The notes: a model not told the origin generated them from the sequence alone. A DNA stretch of 8,997 nt from Rhodospirillales bacterium (GCA_021775275.1 JAJFIE010000412.1:1-8997), one strand, 5' to 3'; positions 1-7,125 are shown, counted from the stretch's first letter. A program made the numbers and translations.

Positions 1-749
1 ATCAGGTGCGCGTGCTGGCGGATTCCGGTCACGGCGAAGTTGTGCTGACCGGTGTGGACATCGCATCCTATGGCGGTGATCTGCCGGGTCGGCCATCGCT
101 GGGTGATCTGATCCGGCGATTGTTAACCGCAGTACCCCAGCTAAAGCGGTTGCGCCTGAGTTCCATCGACCCCGCTGTCATGGATGATGCGTTGTTTCAG
201 GCACTGGCTGAGGAAGAACGGCTGATGCCTCATCTGCATCTGAGTTTGCAGGCCATGGATGATATGGTGCTGAAGCGCATGGCGCGCCGTCACAGTGTGG
301 CGGACGCCATGGCGTATGCGGACCGCGCACGCAAGGCGCGCCCGGATGTTGTGTTCGGTGCTGACCTGATCGCCGGGTTCCCCACCGAGACCGACGAAAT
401 GTTCCAAAACACTGTTCGGGAAGTCCGCAATCTGGGTGTCACGCACTATCACGTGTTTCCCTATTCGGAACGTCCTGACACCCCGGCGGCGCGCATGCCC
501 GCTACGCCCAAACCCGTGCGTAAGCAGCGCGCCGAAATCCTCCGGCAATCCGGAGACGGAGCCCTCCGCACTTACCTCAACAGCCGTGTCGGTGGTCGCG
601 CTGCTGTTTTGCTGGAACGCGACGGTTCGGGGTTCAGTGAACATTACGCACAGGTACAGACCGACAGCACGGCTCCTGCCGGGACAGTAATCGATACTCG
701 TATTGATCGCGCCGGGGATGACCGGCTGTTTGCAAAACACGCTGCATAG
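1..749 (+). CDS. mtaB: tRNA t6A37 methylthiotransferase MtaB, C-terminal part (5' truncated by window)
   Basis: The frame is open from the left edge (complete codons from base 3), so the true start lies outside. About 248 residues remain of a protein usually just over 400. MtaB is a radical-SAM enzyme that adds a methylthio group to t6A at position 37 of tRNAs decoding ANN codons, giving ms2t6A. Visible here: the MtaB-typical EVVLTGVDIASYGG near the start, LRLSSIDP, the HLHLSLQAMDD stretch, FGADLIAGFPTETDEMF and YHVFPYSERPDTPAARM. After these comes a TRAM-like RNA-binding tail around GGRAAVLLERDGSGFSEHY. The cluster-binding cysteines of the MTTase and radical-SAM domains would lie upstream and cannot be checked. 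It ends 27 bases before ftsY, an order common in alphaproteobacteria (often dapF-mtaB-ftsY, from family knowledge). MiaB and RimO are the alternatives, but the TGVDIASYG motif favours MtaB. Confidence 0.93.
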   Translation, partial: QVRVLADSGHGEVVLTGVDIASYGGDLPGRPSLGDLIRRLLTAVPQLKRLRLSSIDPAVMDDALFQALAEEERLMPHLHLSLQAMDDMVLKRMARRHSVADAMAYADRARKARPDVVFGADLIAGFPTETDEMFQNTVREVRNLGVTHYHVFPYSERPDTPAARMPATPKPVRKQRAEILRQSGDGALRTYLNSRVGGRAAVLLERDGSGFSEHYAQVQTDSTAPAGTVIDTRIDRAGDDRLFAKHAA

Positions 750-776
750 TGGGCGGCCTGGAAGGACCGAAGAAAG

Positions 777-1691
777 ATGGGGTGGTTTGATCGGCTGAAG
801 GCCGGACTGGGGCGCACGTCCGAGAAGTTGAGCGGTGGCATCGCCGACCTGTTCAAGGGGCGCAGGCTCGACCGCGATACGCTGAACGAACTGGAAGACC
901 TGCTGATCACTTCTGATATGGGGGTGTCTACCGCGTCCCGCCTGACCGAGGCGCTGGCGAAAAACCGGTTTGATCAGGAAGTCACCGCCGACGAGGTGCG
1001 CGAAATACTTTCGGGTGAAATCGCTTCCATTCTGGAGCCGGTGGCGATGCCGCTGGAAATTGATGCCGCGCACCATCCGTTTATTATACTGGTCTGCGGC
1101 GTCAACGGCTCGGGCAAAACCACCACCATTGGCAAGATGGCCAAACAATACCGCGATCAGGGACTCTCCGTGATGTTGGCGGCAGGCGATACCTTTCGCG
1201 CGGCGGCCATCGAGCAGTTGCAAATCTGGGGCGAGCGGGCGGACTGTCCGGTGATCGCCCAGGAACAGGGTAGTGACGCCGCCAGTCTGGCTTACAAGGC
1301 TATTGAGCGCGCGCGTGATGCCGGTGTGGACGTCCTGATGATCGACACGGCGGGACGCTTGCAGAACAAATCCAACCTGATGGAGGAGTTACAGAAAGTC
1401 CTGCGCGTCATCCGCAAACTGGATGATACGGCCCCGCATGCCGTTCTGCTGGTGCTCGACGCCACGGTGGGTCAGAACGCCCACTCGCAGGTGGAAATAT
1501 TCCGCGACATGGTGAACGTCAGTGGTCTGGTGATGACCAAGCTCGATGGCACAGCCAAAGGCGGCGTGGTGGTGGGTCTGGCCGAGAAGTTCGGTCTTCC
1601 GGTCCACGCCATCGGCGTGGGCGAGGCAGCAGAAGACCTGCGCCCGTTCGACGCCCGGGAATTCGCCGACAGCCTCATGGGGTTAGGCTAA
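777..1691 (+). CDS. ftsY: Signal recognition particle receptor FtsY
   Basis: Complete 304-residue SRP receptor GTPase, which docks ribosome-SRP complexes at the inner membrane and hands membrane proteins to SecYEG. The N domain (about 1-85) begins MGWFDRLKAGL with a membrane-binding amphipathic helix. The long acidic A domain of E. coli FtsY is absent, as is usual in alphaproteobacteria. NG-domain motifs are all present: P-loop GVNGSGKT (108-115), DTFRAAAIEQL (138-148), DTAGR (190-194), TKLDGTAKGG (254-263) and the closing GVGEAAEDLRPF (280-291). The DTFRAAA motif separates it from Ffh, which also carries a C-terminal M domain missing here. The ATG at 777 is preceded by a purine-rich stretch (GGAAGG, then AAGAAAG), an acceptable ribosome site. 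It lies 27 bases after mtaB and 8 bases before the first transporter, so it probably shares a transcript with both. Confidence 0.97.
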   Translation: MGWFDRLKAGLGRTSEKLSGGIADLFKGRRLDRDTLNELEDLLITSDMGVSTASRLTEALAKNRFDQEVTADEVREILSGEIASILEPVAMPLEIDAAHHPFIILVCGVNGSGKTTTIGKMAKQYRDQGLSVMLAAGDTFRAAAIEQLQIWGERADCPVIAQEQGSDAASLAYKAIERARDAGVDVLMIDTAGRLQNKSNLMEELQKVLRVIRKLDDTAPHAVLLVLDATVGQNAHSQVEIFRDMVNVSGLVMTKLDGTAKGGVVVGLAEKFGLPVHAIGVGEAAEDLRPFDAREFADSLMGLG

Positions 1692-1699
1692 CCAACGGT

Positions 1700-2551
1700 A
1701 TGGCGCTCGAACCTCATCTCGTTGCTCTGGTTCTGATAGCAGCGTTGATGCATGCGTCCTGGAATGCATTGATTAAAGTCAGTGGCGACCGGTTTTTCAC
1801 CATGGCGACGGTCATGGGCGCAGCATCGCTTATACTGCTCCCTGTTATCCCCTTCGTGTCTTTCCCGCCGCCATCGGCATGGCCTTTCCTGTTTCTGTCG
1901 GTCGTCCTGCACCTTGGTTACTACGGGATGCTGGTTTTCGCCTATCGCCATGGCGACCTGAGCGCCGTCTATCCCGTTGCACGGGGCAGCTCGCCCGTTC
2001 TCATCGCCATCGGGGCCTATCTGTTCGCAGGCCAATCGCTGGGACCGGTCGCAGCCTCGGGGCTGGCGCTGGCCAGTGGCGGCATGTGTCTGTTCGCTTT
2101 TGAGCGGGGTTTGCCCACACGACATTTGCTGAAACCACTGGGCCTTGCGTTATCGGTGGGCCTGTCGATTGCCGGTTACACGCTGGTGGACGGTCTCGGT
2201 CTGCGCCAAACGCCCTTGGCCATCGATTATATCGTGTGGCTGTCCTTCCTTGACGGCATTCCCCTTATGGCCTGGGCCTTCGTATTCCGCGCCCCGGTCT
2301 ATGTGGTTTATTTGCAAAAAGAGGGAAAGAAAGCTGCTGTCGGTGGTGCGCTGTCTCTTCTGGCCTACGGCATGGTTTTATATGTGTTGAGCACCGGCAG
2401 CATGGCGCATGTCTCGGCACTGCGCGAGACCTCGGTTCTGTTTGCCGTGGTCATCGGCGCCCTGACATTGAAAGAGAAATTCGGACTTGTCCGATGGTTC
2501 GCTGCTATCGCTATCGTATGTGGCGTGGTGGTCATGCAGTTTACCGGGTGA
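1700..2551 (+). CDS. EamA/DMT-superfamily membrane transporter, copy 1
   Basis: A 283-residue, very hydrophobic protein with about ten membrane-spanning stretches, the size and layout of EamA (DUF6) drug/metabolite transporters, which arose from two five-helix repeats. Landmarks: HASWNAL (18-24) in the first helix, YRHGDLSAVYPVARG (82-96) and VSALRETSVLFA (238-249) followed by LKEKFG (257-262), the last typical of the second EamA repeat. It should sit in the inner membrane and move a small metabolite; the substrate cannot be read from sequence. The ATG lies 8 bases after the ftsY stop with no strong ribosome site, so translational coupling to ftsY is likely. A hand-counted, almost gap-free alignment with the next gene gives about 167 identities in 282 positions (~59%), so the two are tandem paralogues. 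Confidence 0.88.
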   Translation: MALEPHLVALVLIAALMHASWNALIKVSGDRFFTMATVMGAASLILLPVIPFVSFPPPSAWPFLFLSVVLHLGYYGMLVFAYRHGDLSAVYPVARGSSPVLIAIGAYLFAGQSLGPVAASGLALASGGMCLFAFERGLPTRHLLKPLGLALSVGLSIAGYTLVDGLGLRQTPLAIDYIVWLSFLDGIPLMAWAFVFRAPVYVVYLQKEGKKAAVGGALSLLAYGMVLYVLSTGSMAHVSALRETSVLFAVVIGALTLKEKFGLVRWFAAIAIVCGVVVMQFTG

Positions 2552-2559
2552 CGTAACCC

Positions 2560-3408
2560 ATGGGCCTTGATCTTTATCTCATTATTCTGCTGCTGATTGC
2601 GGCTTTTTCGCATGCGTCGTGGAATGCCGTGCTTAAATCCAGTGGGGATCGTCTGTTCACCATGACCACGGTCGTGGGAATTGGCACTCTCCTTTATGGG
2701 CCGACCCTGTTGTTTGTCGATTTCCCGACCCTTGCGGTCTGGCCTTACCTGATCGTCTCGTTCCTGCTGCATCTGGGGTATTTTTTCTTTCTCACCTACG
2801 CCTATCGTCAGGGTGATTTGAGCGCGGTCTATCCGGTGGCGCGGGGATGTTCGCCCCTGATGGTTGCCGGTGGGGCGGCGTTGTTTGCCGGTCAGGCCCT
2901 GGGACCGATCGCGACGGCGGGCGTCGTCACGGCCAGTACTGGTATCTGTCTGTTCGCGTTTGAAAAGGGAATGCCCACCCGGCATTTGATGAAACCGCTG
3001 GCCATGGCCTTTGTGGTCAGTTGTTTCATCGCATCGTACACTGTGGTCGATGGATTGGGATTGTTACGGTCCGAAACCCCCTATGGCTATATCGCCTGGT
3101 TGAATTTTCTCGACGGTATTCCGCTGCTTGTCTGGGCATTCGCAGCAAAAGGCGACGACTATGTTCGTTTTCTAAAGGCAGACGGTCGCAAGGCCTTCAT
3201 GGGGGGTGTCCTCGCCATGGTTGCCTACAGCCTTGTCCTCTACGCTCTCAGCGTTGGTGGCATGGCGCATGTGTCGGCACTCAGGGAAACGTCCGTGCTG
3301 TTCGCCGTTATTCTGGGTGCGGTGACCCTGGGTGAAAAATTCGGCGCCATCCGCTGGGTCGCCGCCATCGCTATTGTTGGCGGCGTGACGGCCATGCACC
3401 TGTCATAA
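2560..3408 (+). CDS. EamA/DMT-superfamily membrane transporter, copy 2
   Basis: A 282-residue paralogue of the preceding gene with the same register throughout: HASWNAV (18-24), YRQGDLSAVYPVARG (82-96), VVDGLGL (162-168), LDGIPLL (184-190) and VSALRETSVLFAV (238-250). About ten hydrophobic segments indicate an inner-membrane DMT transporter of unknown substrate. Divergence is concentrated in residues 41-62, 147-158 and 168-208, that is, outside the conserved cores. The ATG is 8 bases after the stop of copy 1, so the pair is surely cotranscribed. Some DMT families (for example the short SMR pairs) work as heterodimers, but each protein here is a full ten-helix unit, so two separate substrates or a redundant duplicate are equally possible. 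The stop is only 4 bases from the stop of the convergent amidase gene, leaving no room for a terminator between them. Confidence 0.88.
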   Translation: MGLDLYLIILLLIAAFSHASWNAVLKSSGDRLFTMTTVVGIGTLLYGPTLLFVDFPTLAVWPYLIVSFLLHLGYFFFLTYAYRQGDLSAVYPVARGCSPLMVAGGAALFAGQALGPIATAGVVTASTGICLFAFEKGMPTRHLMKPLAMAFVVSCFIASYTVVDGLGLLRSETPYGYIAWLNFLDGIPLLVWAFAAKGDDYVRFLKADGRKAFMGGVLAMVAYSLVLYALSVGGMAHVSALRETSVLFAVILGAVTLGEKFGAIRWVAAIAIVGGVTAMHLS

Positions 3409-3412
3409 AATT

Positions 3413-4834
3413 TCAGAGTTCCGGAGTGCGGGTGTGCCAGTCAGTGTCGCGCTGATAGGCGTGCGCCATGCGCAGGATGGCGGCTTCATCGAAGGGCCTG
3501 CCGACAAGCTGGAAGGAAACCGGTAAACCGTTATCCGTAAAGCCGCAGGGAATGCTGGCGGCGGGCAAGCCCAGATAGTTGAAACACCGGGTGCAATGGC
3601 CCGTGGCGGCGATAAACTCGGGAAAGCCATCTTTGTTCGTGCCGAAGTCGGTTTCTTCGATGGTGGGCACCGGCATGGGCATTAACGGAACATGCAGCAG
3701 GTCGGCCTTGGTAAACACAGCATCGGCGAAGTCCTTCAGGACCACGCTGCGCAGGCTGAGCGCCTCGAGATATCGGTCGGCGGGGCACATGGCCCCGGTG
3801 AGGAAACGCACCAGCGTCGTTGGGCCATAGTCTTCGGGTCGCTCACGCAGCCAGCGGCTGTGAAATGCCGCACCCTCTGTCGCACCGATCAGATTGTTGA
3901 GCAGGTTCGCCGCCGACAGGCTGTCCGGGATGGCCACCTCGACAACATCCGCGCCCGCATCCCGCAGTACAGCGAGGCTGTTTTCCACATGGGTGCGAAC
4001 CTCGTCGGTGACGGGATCGTAGAAGTGATTGGCCGGGACGGCGATGCGCAGGCCGGTCACGGATTTTTCCAGTCCCCCCGCATAGTCCGGCACACCGCGT
4101 TGGTTGGACAACGGGTCCCGCTCGTCATGTCCGGCAATGGCCCCCAGCAAAAGCGCACAGTCTTCAGCCGTGCGCGCCAGGGGTCCGACACAATCCAGCG
4201 ATTGCGCCAATGGCATGGCGCCGTAGCGGCTGACCCGGCCATAGGTCGGCTTGATGCCAGTGATACCGCAACAGGCGGCAGGGAGCCGGATCGAGCCGCC
4301 GGTATCGGAACCCAGCGATCCGTATACCAGCCGCGCCGCCACCGCCGCACCGGAACCGCTGGAAGAGCCGCCGGTGATGTGGTCCGTGTTCCAGGGGTTT
4401 CGCACATGGCCGGTAATTTCATTGTGGCCGGTAATACCGAGGGCGAACTCGACCATGTTGAGCCGCGCCAGATCAATGGCGCCCGCTGCATCCAGTCGTT
4501 CGATGGCTGTGGATGTTATGTCAGCGATATTTCCCTTGCGGATTTTCGATCCGTTTTCACAGGTCCATCCGGCGCGGTAATACATGTCTTTATGGGCCAG
4601 TGGCACACCGTGGAGAGGAGGCAATTCGTCGCCGCGCGTTCGGGCGTCATCGGCAACGTGCGCAGCCCTGATAGCCTCATCAGCGTATGTGGCCGCCGTG
4701 CAGTTGAGGGCGGGGCTGTGTTGTTCCAACCGGTCAAGGGCATGGGTCGTCAACTCGGCGGAAGAAACTTCGCCGGTCCGGACCGCGCGCGCAGCCCCGG
4801 CCAGTGTCAGGTCATGAAGTAAACTAGCAGCCAT
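3413..4834 (-). CDS. Amidase-signature family enzyme (GatA/AtzE-like)
   Basis: A 473-residue amidase-signature hydrolase. The Ser-cisSer-Lys triad is visible: Lys82 in PLAHKDMYY, Ser157 in GGSSSGSG (155-162) and Ser181 in GSDTGGSIRLP. The spacings (75 and 24 residues) match those of mammalian FAAH. Also visible are HGVPLAHKD and GITGIKPTYGRVSRYG, both usual in GatA-like members. The family hydrolyses amide bonds of small amides, carbamoyl compounds or peptides, or acts as the glutaminase of tRNA amidotransferases. A genuine GatA would normally sit with gatB/gatC, so a catabolic amidase is more likely. The start at 4834 overlaps the end of a small GatC/AtzG-like ORF by 11 bases, which implies translational coupling and perhaps a complex like AtzE-AtzG (1-carboxybiuret hydrolase). 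The exact substrate is not determinable. No signal peptide is seen, so it is probably cytoplasmic. Confidence 0.92.
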   Translation of the reverse strand: MAASLLHDLTLAGAARAVRTGEVSSAELTTHALDRLEQHSPALNCTAATYADEAIRAAHVADDARTRGDELPPLHGVPLAHKDMYYRAGWTCENGSKIRKGNIADITSTAIERLDAAGAIDLARLNMVEFALGITGHNEITGHVRNPWNTDHITGGSSSGSGAAVAARLVYGSLGSDTGGSIRLPAACCGITGIKPTYGRVSRYGAMPLAQSLDCVGPLARTAEDCALLLGAIAGHDERDPLSNQRGVPDYAGGLEKSVTGLRIAVPANHFYDPVTDEVRTHVENSLAVLRDAGADVVEVAIPDSLSAANLLNNLIGATEGAAFHSRWLRERPEDYGPTTLVRFLTGAMCPADRYLEALSLRSVVLKDFADAVFTKADLLHVPLMPMPVPTIEETDFGTNKDGFPEFIAATGHCTRCFNYLGLPAASIPCGFTDNGLPVSFQLVGRPFDEAAILRMAHAYQRDTDWHTRTPEL

Positions 4835-5039
4835 CGTCAGGCGTCAGATCATTGAGAAGTTTGCCAAAGGCGGAGGGTTCGGTCTCAAACGGCATATGGA
4901 GGTCACGCGCTGTGTTGCGCGCCAGATCGCCCGATTTAATGACGCTCTCCGCTGATTCGTCGAGACCCATGGGTTTCGACGAAAGAGCCTGCACCTCTTG
5001 TGCCCAGGTCGTTACTGCTTCCACACGTTTGTCGGCCAC
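4824..5039 (-). CDS. Small GatC/AtzG-like protein (DUF4089 type), probable partner of the amidase
   Basis: A 71-residue protein starting VADKRVEAVT with GTG at 5039. The start is chosen because a strong AAGGAGG lies 6 bases upstream (5046-5052); an ATG at 5096 exists in frame but would overlap the divergent gene. The sequence is helical in character, then reads NTARDLHMPFETEPSAF (42-58). This resembles the end of AtzG-like (DUF4089) proteins, where a helix is followed by a short extended segment of the type pLpddlEPApvF. AtzG is a short GatC-like subunit of the AtzE amidase. The 11-base overlap with the downstream amidase supports a 1:1 partnership. The similarity is by eye and short, so the family call is moderate; that it is a real gene is well supported by the ribosome site, the overlap and the protein-like composition. 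Confidence 0.75.
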   Translation of the reverse strand: MADKRVEAVTTWAQEVQALSSKPMGLDESAESVIKSGDLARNTARDLHMPFETEPSAFGKLLNDLTPDDGC

Positions 5040-5045
5040 CGGGTT

Positions 5046-5052
5046 CCTCCTT
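5046..5052 (-). promoter_or_regulatory. Strong ribosome binding site deciding a GTG start
   Basis: On the minus strand AAGGAGG stands 6 bases before the GTG at 5039, an ideal Shine-Dalgarno match. It decides the start of the small amidase partner in favour of GTG over the upstream in-frame ATG. Confidence 0.75.
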
Positions 5053-5075
5053 ATATACTGTGCCAGTACTATCAC

Positions 5076-5080
5076 AGGAG
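5076..5080 (+). promoter_or_regulatory. Ribosome binding site of the DUF924 gene
   Basis: AGGAG lies 5 bases before ATG 5086 and 8 bases before the second ATG at 5089, so either codon could start the gene. It excludes the much earlier in-frame start at 4852, which would run through the antisense small gene. Confidence 0.65.
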
Positions 5081-5085
5081 ACCGC

Positions 5086-5679
5086 ATGATGAGCAATATG
5101 GATGCCCATTCCCTTGCCCAGGCCCGGGCTATCCATGATTTCTGGTTCGGATCACCAAATTCGGAAATCTATGGTGAAGACAGGGACGACTGGTTCAAGG
5201 TCAGTGACGCCTTCGACGATGCCTGTCGGGAGACCATGTCGGCGCACTATGAGTCCGCTGCATCAGTGGCACTGGATCACTGGGCAGGAGGGGAAGCCAT
5301 CCCGGGTGTCGCGCTGTGTCTGGTGCTTGACCAGTATCCCAGAAATGCCTTTCGTGGCACGGCAACTGCGTTTGCAACGGATGCCAAGGCGATGGAGACA
5401 TCACGCCGCCTCATCGACAGTGGATCAGATAGTGAGATGATTAAAGTCCAACGCGCGTTCGTGTACATGCCGTTCATGCACAGTGAAGATCTGTCGGATC
5501 AGGAATACGGCGTCACATTATTTGCAGCGCTCGGTGACGAAAACAATCTGGATTTTGCCATTCGTCACCGCGATATCATCGAACAGTTCGGTCGCTTCCC
5601 ACACCGCAATGAAGTGCTGGGCCGGGTTAGCACGGCGGAAGAAATCGATTTTCTCACGCAGCCGAACTCGTCTTTCTGA
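5086..5679 (+). CDS. DUF924 family protein
   Basis: A 197-residue soluble protein matching the DUF924 family in length and motifs: FWFG (19-22), WF (36-37), LDQYPRNAFRGTATAFA (81-97), RAFVYMPFMHSEDL (123-136) and HRDIIEQFGRFPHRN (161-175). Members are all-helical, TPR-like cytoplasmic proteins without an established biochemical role, and none is proposed here. The start is at one of two adjacent ATGs (5086 or 5089) behind AGGAG at 5076-5080. Translation from further upstream is improbable because that DNA encodes the divergent amidase partner. The gene is divergent from the amidase pair, with only 46 bases between starts, so the promoters must overlap or lie within coding sequence. Its last 26 bases overlap the 3' end of the convergent MmgE/PrpD gene. 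Confidence 0.9.
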   Translation: MMSNMDAHSLAQARAIHDFWFGSPNSEIYGEDRDDWFKVSDAFDDACRETMSAHYESAASVALDHWAGGEAIPGVALCLVLDQYPRNAFRGTATAFATDAKAMETSRRLIDSGSDSEMIKVQRAFVYMPFMHSEDLSDQEYGVTLFAALGDENNLDFAIRHRDIIEQFGRFPHRNEVLGRVSTAEEIDFLTQPNSSF

Positions 5680-7045
5680 TTTGCCCGTTCAGCATATCGG
5701 GCGAACACATAACCGTATCCATGAACGGCTGTATGGTCCCGCCATCGGCCAGATTTCCCGCCATATTCCACACGGTGTCAGCGGCGGTATCACCGAGCAT
5801 GGGTCCTGCCAGATCACGGAACTTCATCCGGAAGACATCGTCGGACAAGGGCGTTTCCGGATCACCATCGGCCTGTGTCGTCGGTGATTCCAGACGGCGT
5901 CCGTCGTTCAGCTCGATCACGGCGCGGGCGACCCGTTCGGCGGGGAAACGCCGGTTGTATTCGTCGTCCTCGACCATCTCGATACGGTCCGCCAGATGCA
6001 GAATGTCGGGATCATACAATCCAGTGGTGATTTCCGCCGCCCCGCATTTGCCTTTTGTCAGAATGGCGGCAACGGGAAATGGCAGGCTGTACTGGGCCTG
6101 TTCCGTTGTTGTCGGTCGCGGGTGGTCGAGGCGACAGCCTTGATGAAAGGTGACAATCTCGATCCGTTCAATCATGCCGGGCGTGAAATCGTGGGCGGCC
6201 TGTAACGACTGGGCGGCGGCAATGGCGGCCTGCGCCCAGCGGCACACGGGGTAGGGTTTGAAATATTGCTCAGTGATTAGCCAGCGTTGGCCCAGGTCCT
6301 GCCACTCATCGGCGCAATCGGGCGATTCGACAATCAATGCCGGTGCGCCGGTAAAGCCGGATTGCGCCATATAGGCCGACGAGATACCCGTCATGGCGCC
6401 CCAGCCGGAGCTGTCCTTGACCATGGTCGGATGATCGATGCAGCGCATCATCTGGCTGCGTGGTGAATGATACTCGGCGATGCCCATGGCTTCACGGGCG
6501 GTTGCCGCGTCAAGACCCAGCATCCGGCTGGCCACGGCGGCGCTTCCCACCGCGCCCCATGATCCCGATGCATGGTAGTCTGGCACGGTGGCATGCTGGG
6601 CGACGCCCAGGCGACTGCCCAACTCATAGGCGATGGCGAGGTGCGTGAGGAGGTCGCGTCCATTCATGGAGGTGCCCCCTGCATCCGCTACGGCGAGAAT
6701 GGCCGGTAACGCCCAGGCCCCGATATGCCCCTTGGTAGGGCGGTATCCGTCATGGCCATCGAGGCTATCGATGGCCATGGCCCCGGCCAGGGCAGCCCCG
6801 CTGGGGCTAACCGACCGTCCATCGAACAACAGACGCGCCGACGGGCTGTCCGGGCCAGCACCATAATGCATGACCGCGTGGTCGCAAATAATGCGGGACG
6901 CGTCTGTTTGCAGCGCCCCTGCGGCAACGCCCAGTAAATCCCGGAGACAGGTAACCGACATTTTCTGCGCCTCAACGGGCAGGTCGTTCCATCGGGTGTC
7001 ATAAAGAAAATCGAGAACGCGTTTCGTACCCTGTTCCATATCCAT
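5654..7045 (-). CDS. MmgE/PrpD family protein (2-methylcitrate dehydratase-like)
   Basis: A 463-residue protein of the MmgE/PrpD fold, which includes 2-methylcitrate dehydratase, cis-aconitate decarboxylase and iminodisuccinate epimerase. Visible: CLRDLLGVAAGA (33-44), the core SLDGHDGYRPTKGHIGAWALPAILA (94-118, where the family carries its D-x-H signature), YHASGSWGAVGSAAVASRMLGL (157-178), MVKDSSGWGAMTG (208-220) and YFKPYPVCRWAQ (261-272). The last is the typical KPYPVC-x-x-x-x substrate-site segment. ATG 7045 is preceded 5 bases upstream by GGAGGA; earlier in-frame codons lack such a site. PrpD itself is normally clustered with prpB/prpC, absent here, so propionate metabolism is not implied. 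The context (nearby amidase) suggests a carboxylic-acid lyase, dehydratase or epimerase of unknown substrate. The 3' end overlaps the DUF924 gene by 26 bases. Confidence 0.92.
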   Translation of the reverse strand: MDMEQGTKRVLDFLYDTRWNDLPVEAQKMSVTCLRDLLGVAAGALQTDASRIICDHAVMHYGAGPDSPSARLLFDGRSVSPSGAALAGAMAIDSLDGHDGYRPTKGHIGAWALPAILAVADAGGTSMNGRDLLTHLAIAYELGSRLGVAQHATVPDYHASGSWGAVGSAAVASRMLGLDAATAREAMGIAEYHSPRSQMMRCIDHPTMVKDSSGWGAMTGISSAYMAQSGFTGAPALIVESPDCADEWQDLGQRWLITEQYFKPYPVCRWAQAAIAAAQSLQAAHDFTPGMIERIEIVTFHQGCRLDHPRPTTTEQAQYSLPFPVAAILTKGKCGAAEITTGLYDPDILHLADRIEMVEDDEYNRRFPAERVARAVIELNDGRRLESPTTQADGDPETPLSDDVFRMKFRDLAGPMLGDTAADTVWNMAGNLADGGTIQPFMDTVMCSPDMLNGQIRKTSSAA

Positions 7046-7050
7046 GGCCT

Positions 7051-7056
7051 TCCTCC
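7051..7056 (-). promoter_or_regulatory. Ribosome binding site of the MmgE/PrpD gene
   Basis: GGAGGA on the minus strand, 5 bases before ATG 7045. It sets the start 18 codons downstream of the longest possible reading frame (7099). Confidence 0.7.
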
Positions 7057-7070
7057 GGTTCGGATAAAAA

Positions 7071-7099
7071 AGCCTATCAGGACAGGACGCGTGCGCCAA
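7071..7099 (-). promoter_or_regulatory. Candidate sigma-70-type promoter of the MmgE/PrpD gene
   Basis: On the minus strand TTGGCG (7094-7099) and TAGGCT (7071-7076) are separated by 17 bases. They match the TTGACA and TATAAT consensus at four and three of six positions. Transcription would begin near 7064, about 20 bases before the ATG. Weak matches of this kind are common by chance. Confidence 0.25.
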
Positions 7100-7110
7100 T
7101 AGTCACGGCA

Positions 7111-7125
7111 GTGAATTGAATTCAC
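7111..7125. promoter_or_regulatory. Perfect 15-bp palindrome, candidate operator
   Basis: GTGAATT-G-AATTCAC: two perfect 7-base arms around a single central base. It lies in the 116-base gap between the 74-residue orphan and the MmgE/PrpD gene, 66 bases upstream of the latter's ATG. A one-base centre cannot form an RNA hairpin, so a dimeric DNA-binding protein is the natural reading. The local AT-richness differs from the GC-rich surroundings. Relative to the candidate promoter at 7071-7099 it sits just upstream of the -35 box, a position usual for an activator. The regulator is unknown and none is encoded in the window. Confidence 0.45.

Noticed and set aside
141..1223. Long minus-strand open frame (360 codons) opposite mtaB and ftsY
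   Set aside because: It runs antisense through two confidently identified genes and its translation has no recognisable domain; it is a shadow of GC-rich coding sequence.
3692..4822. Long plus-strand open frame (376 codons) opposite the amidase
   Set aside because: It is antisense to a clear amidase with an intact catalytic triad, and its product shows low-complexity, Arg/Gly-rich shadow composition.
4852..5085. N-terminal extension of the DUF924 gene back to 4852
   Set aside because: It would be fully antisense to the small amidase partner, and AGGAG lies properly placed for ATG 5086/5089, where family similarity begins.
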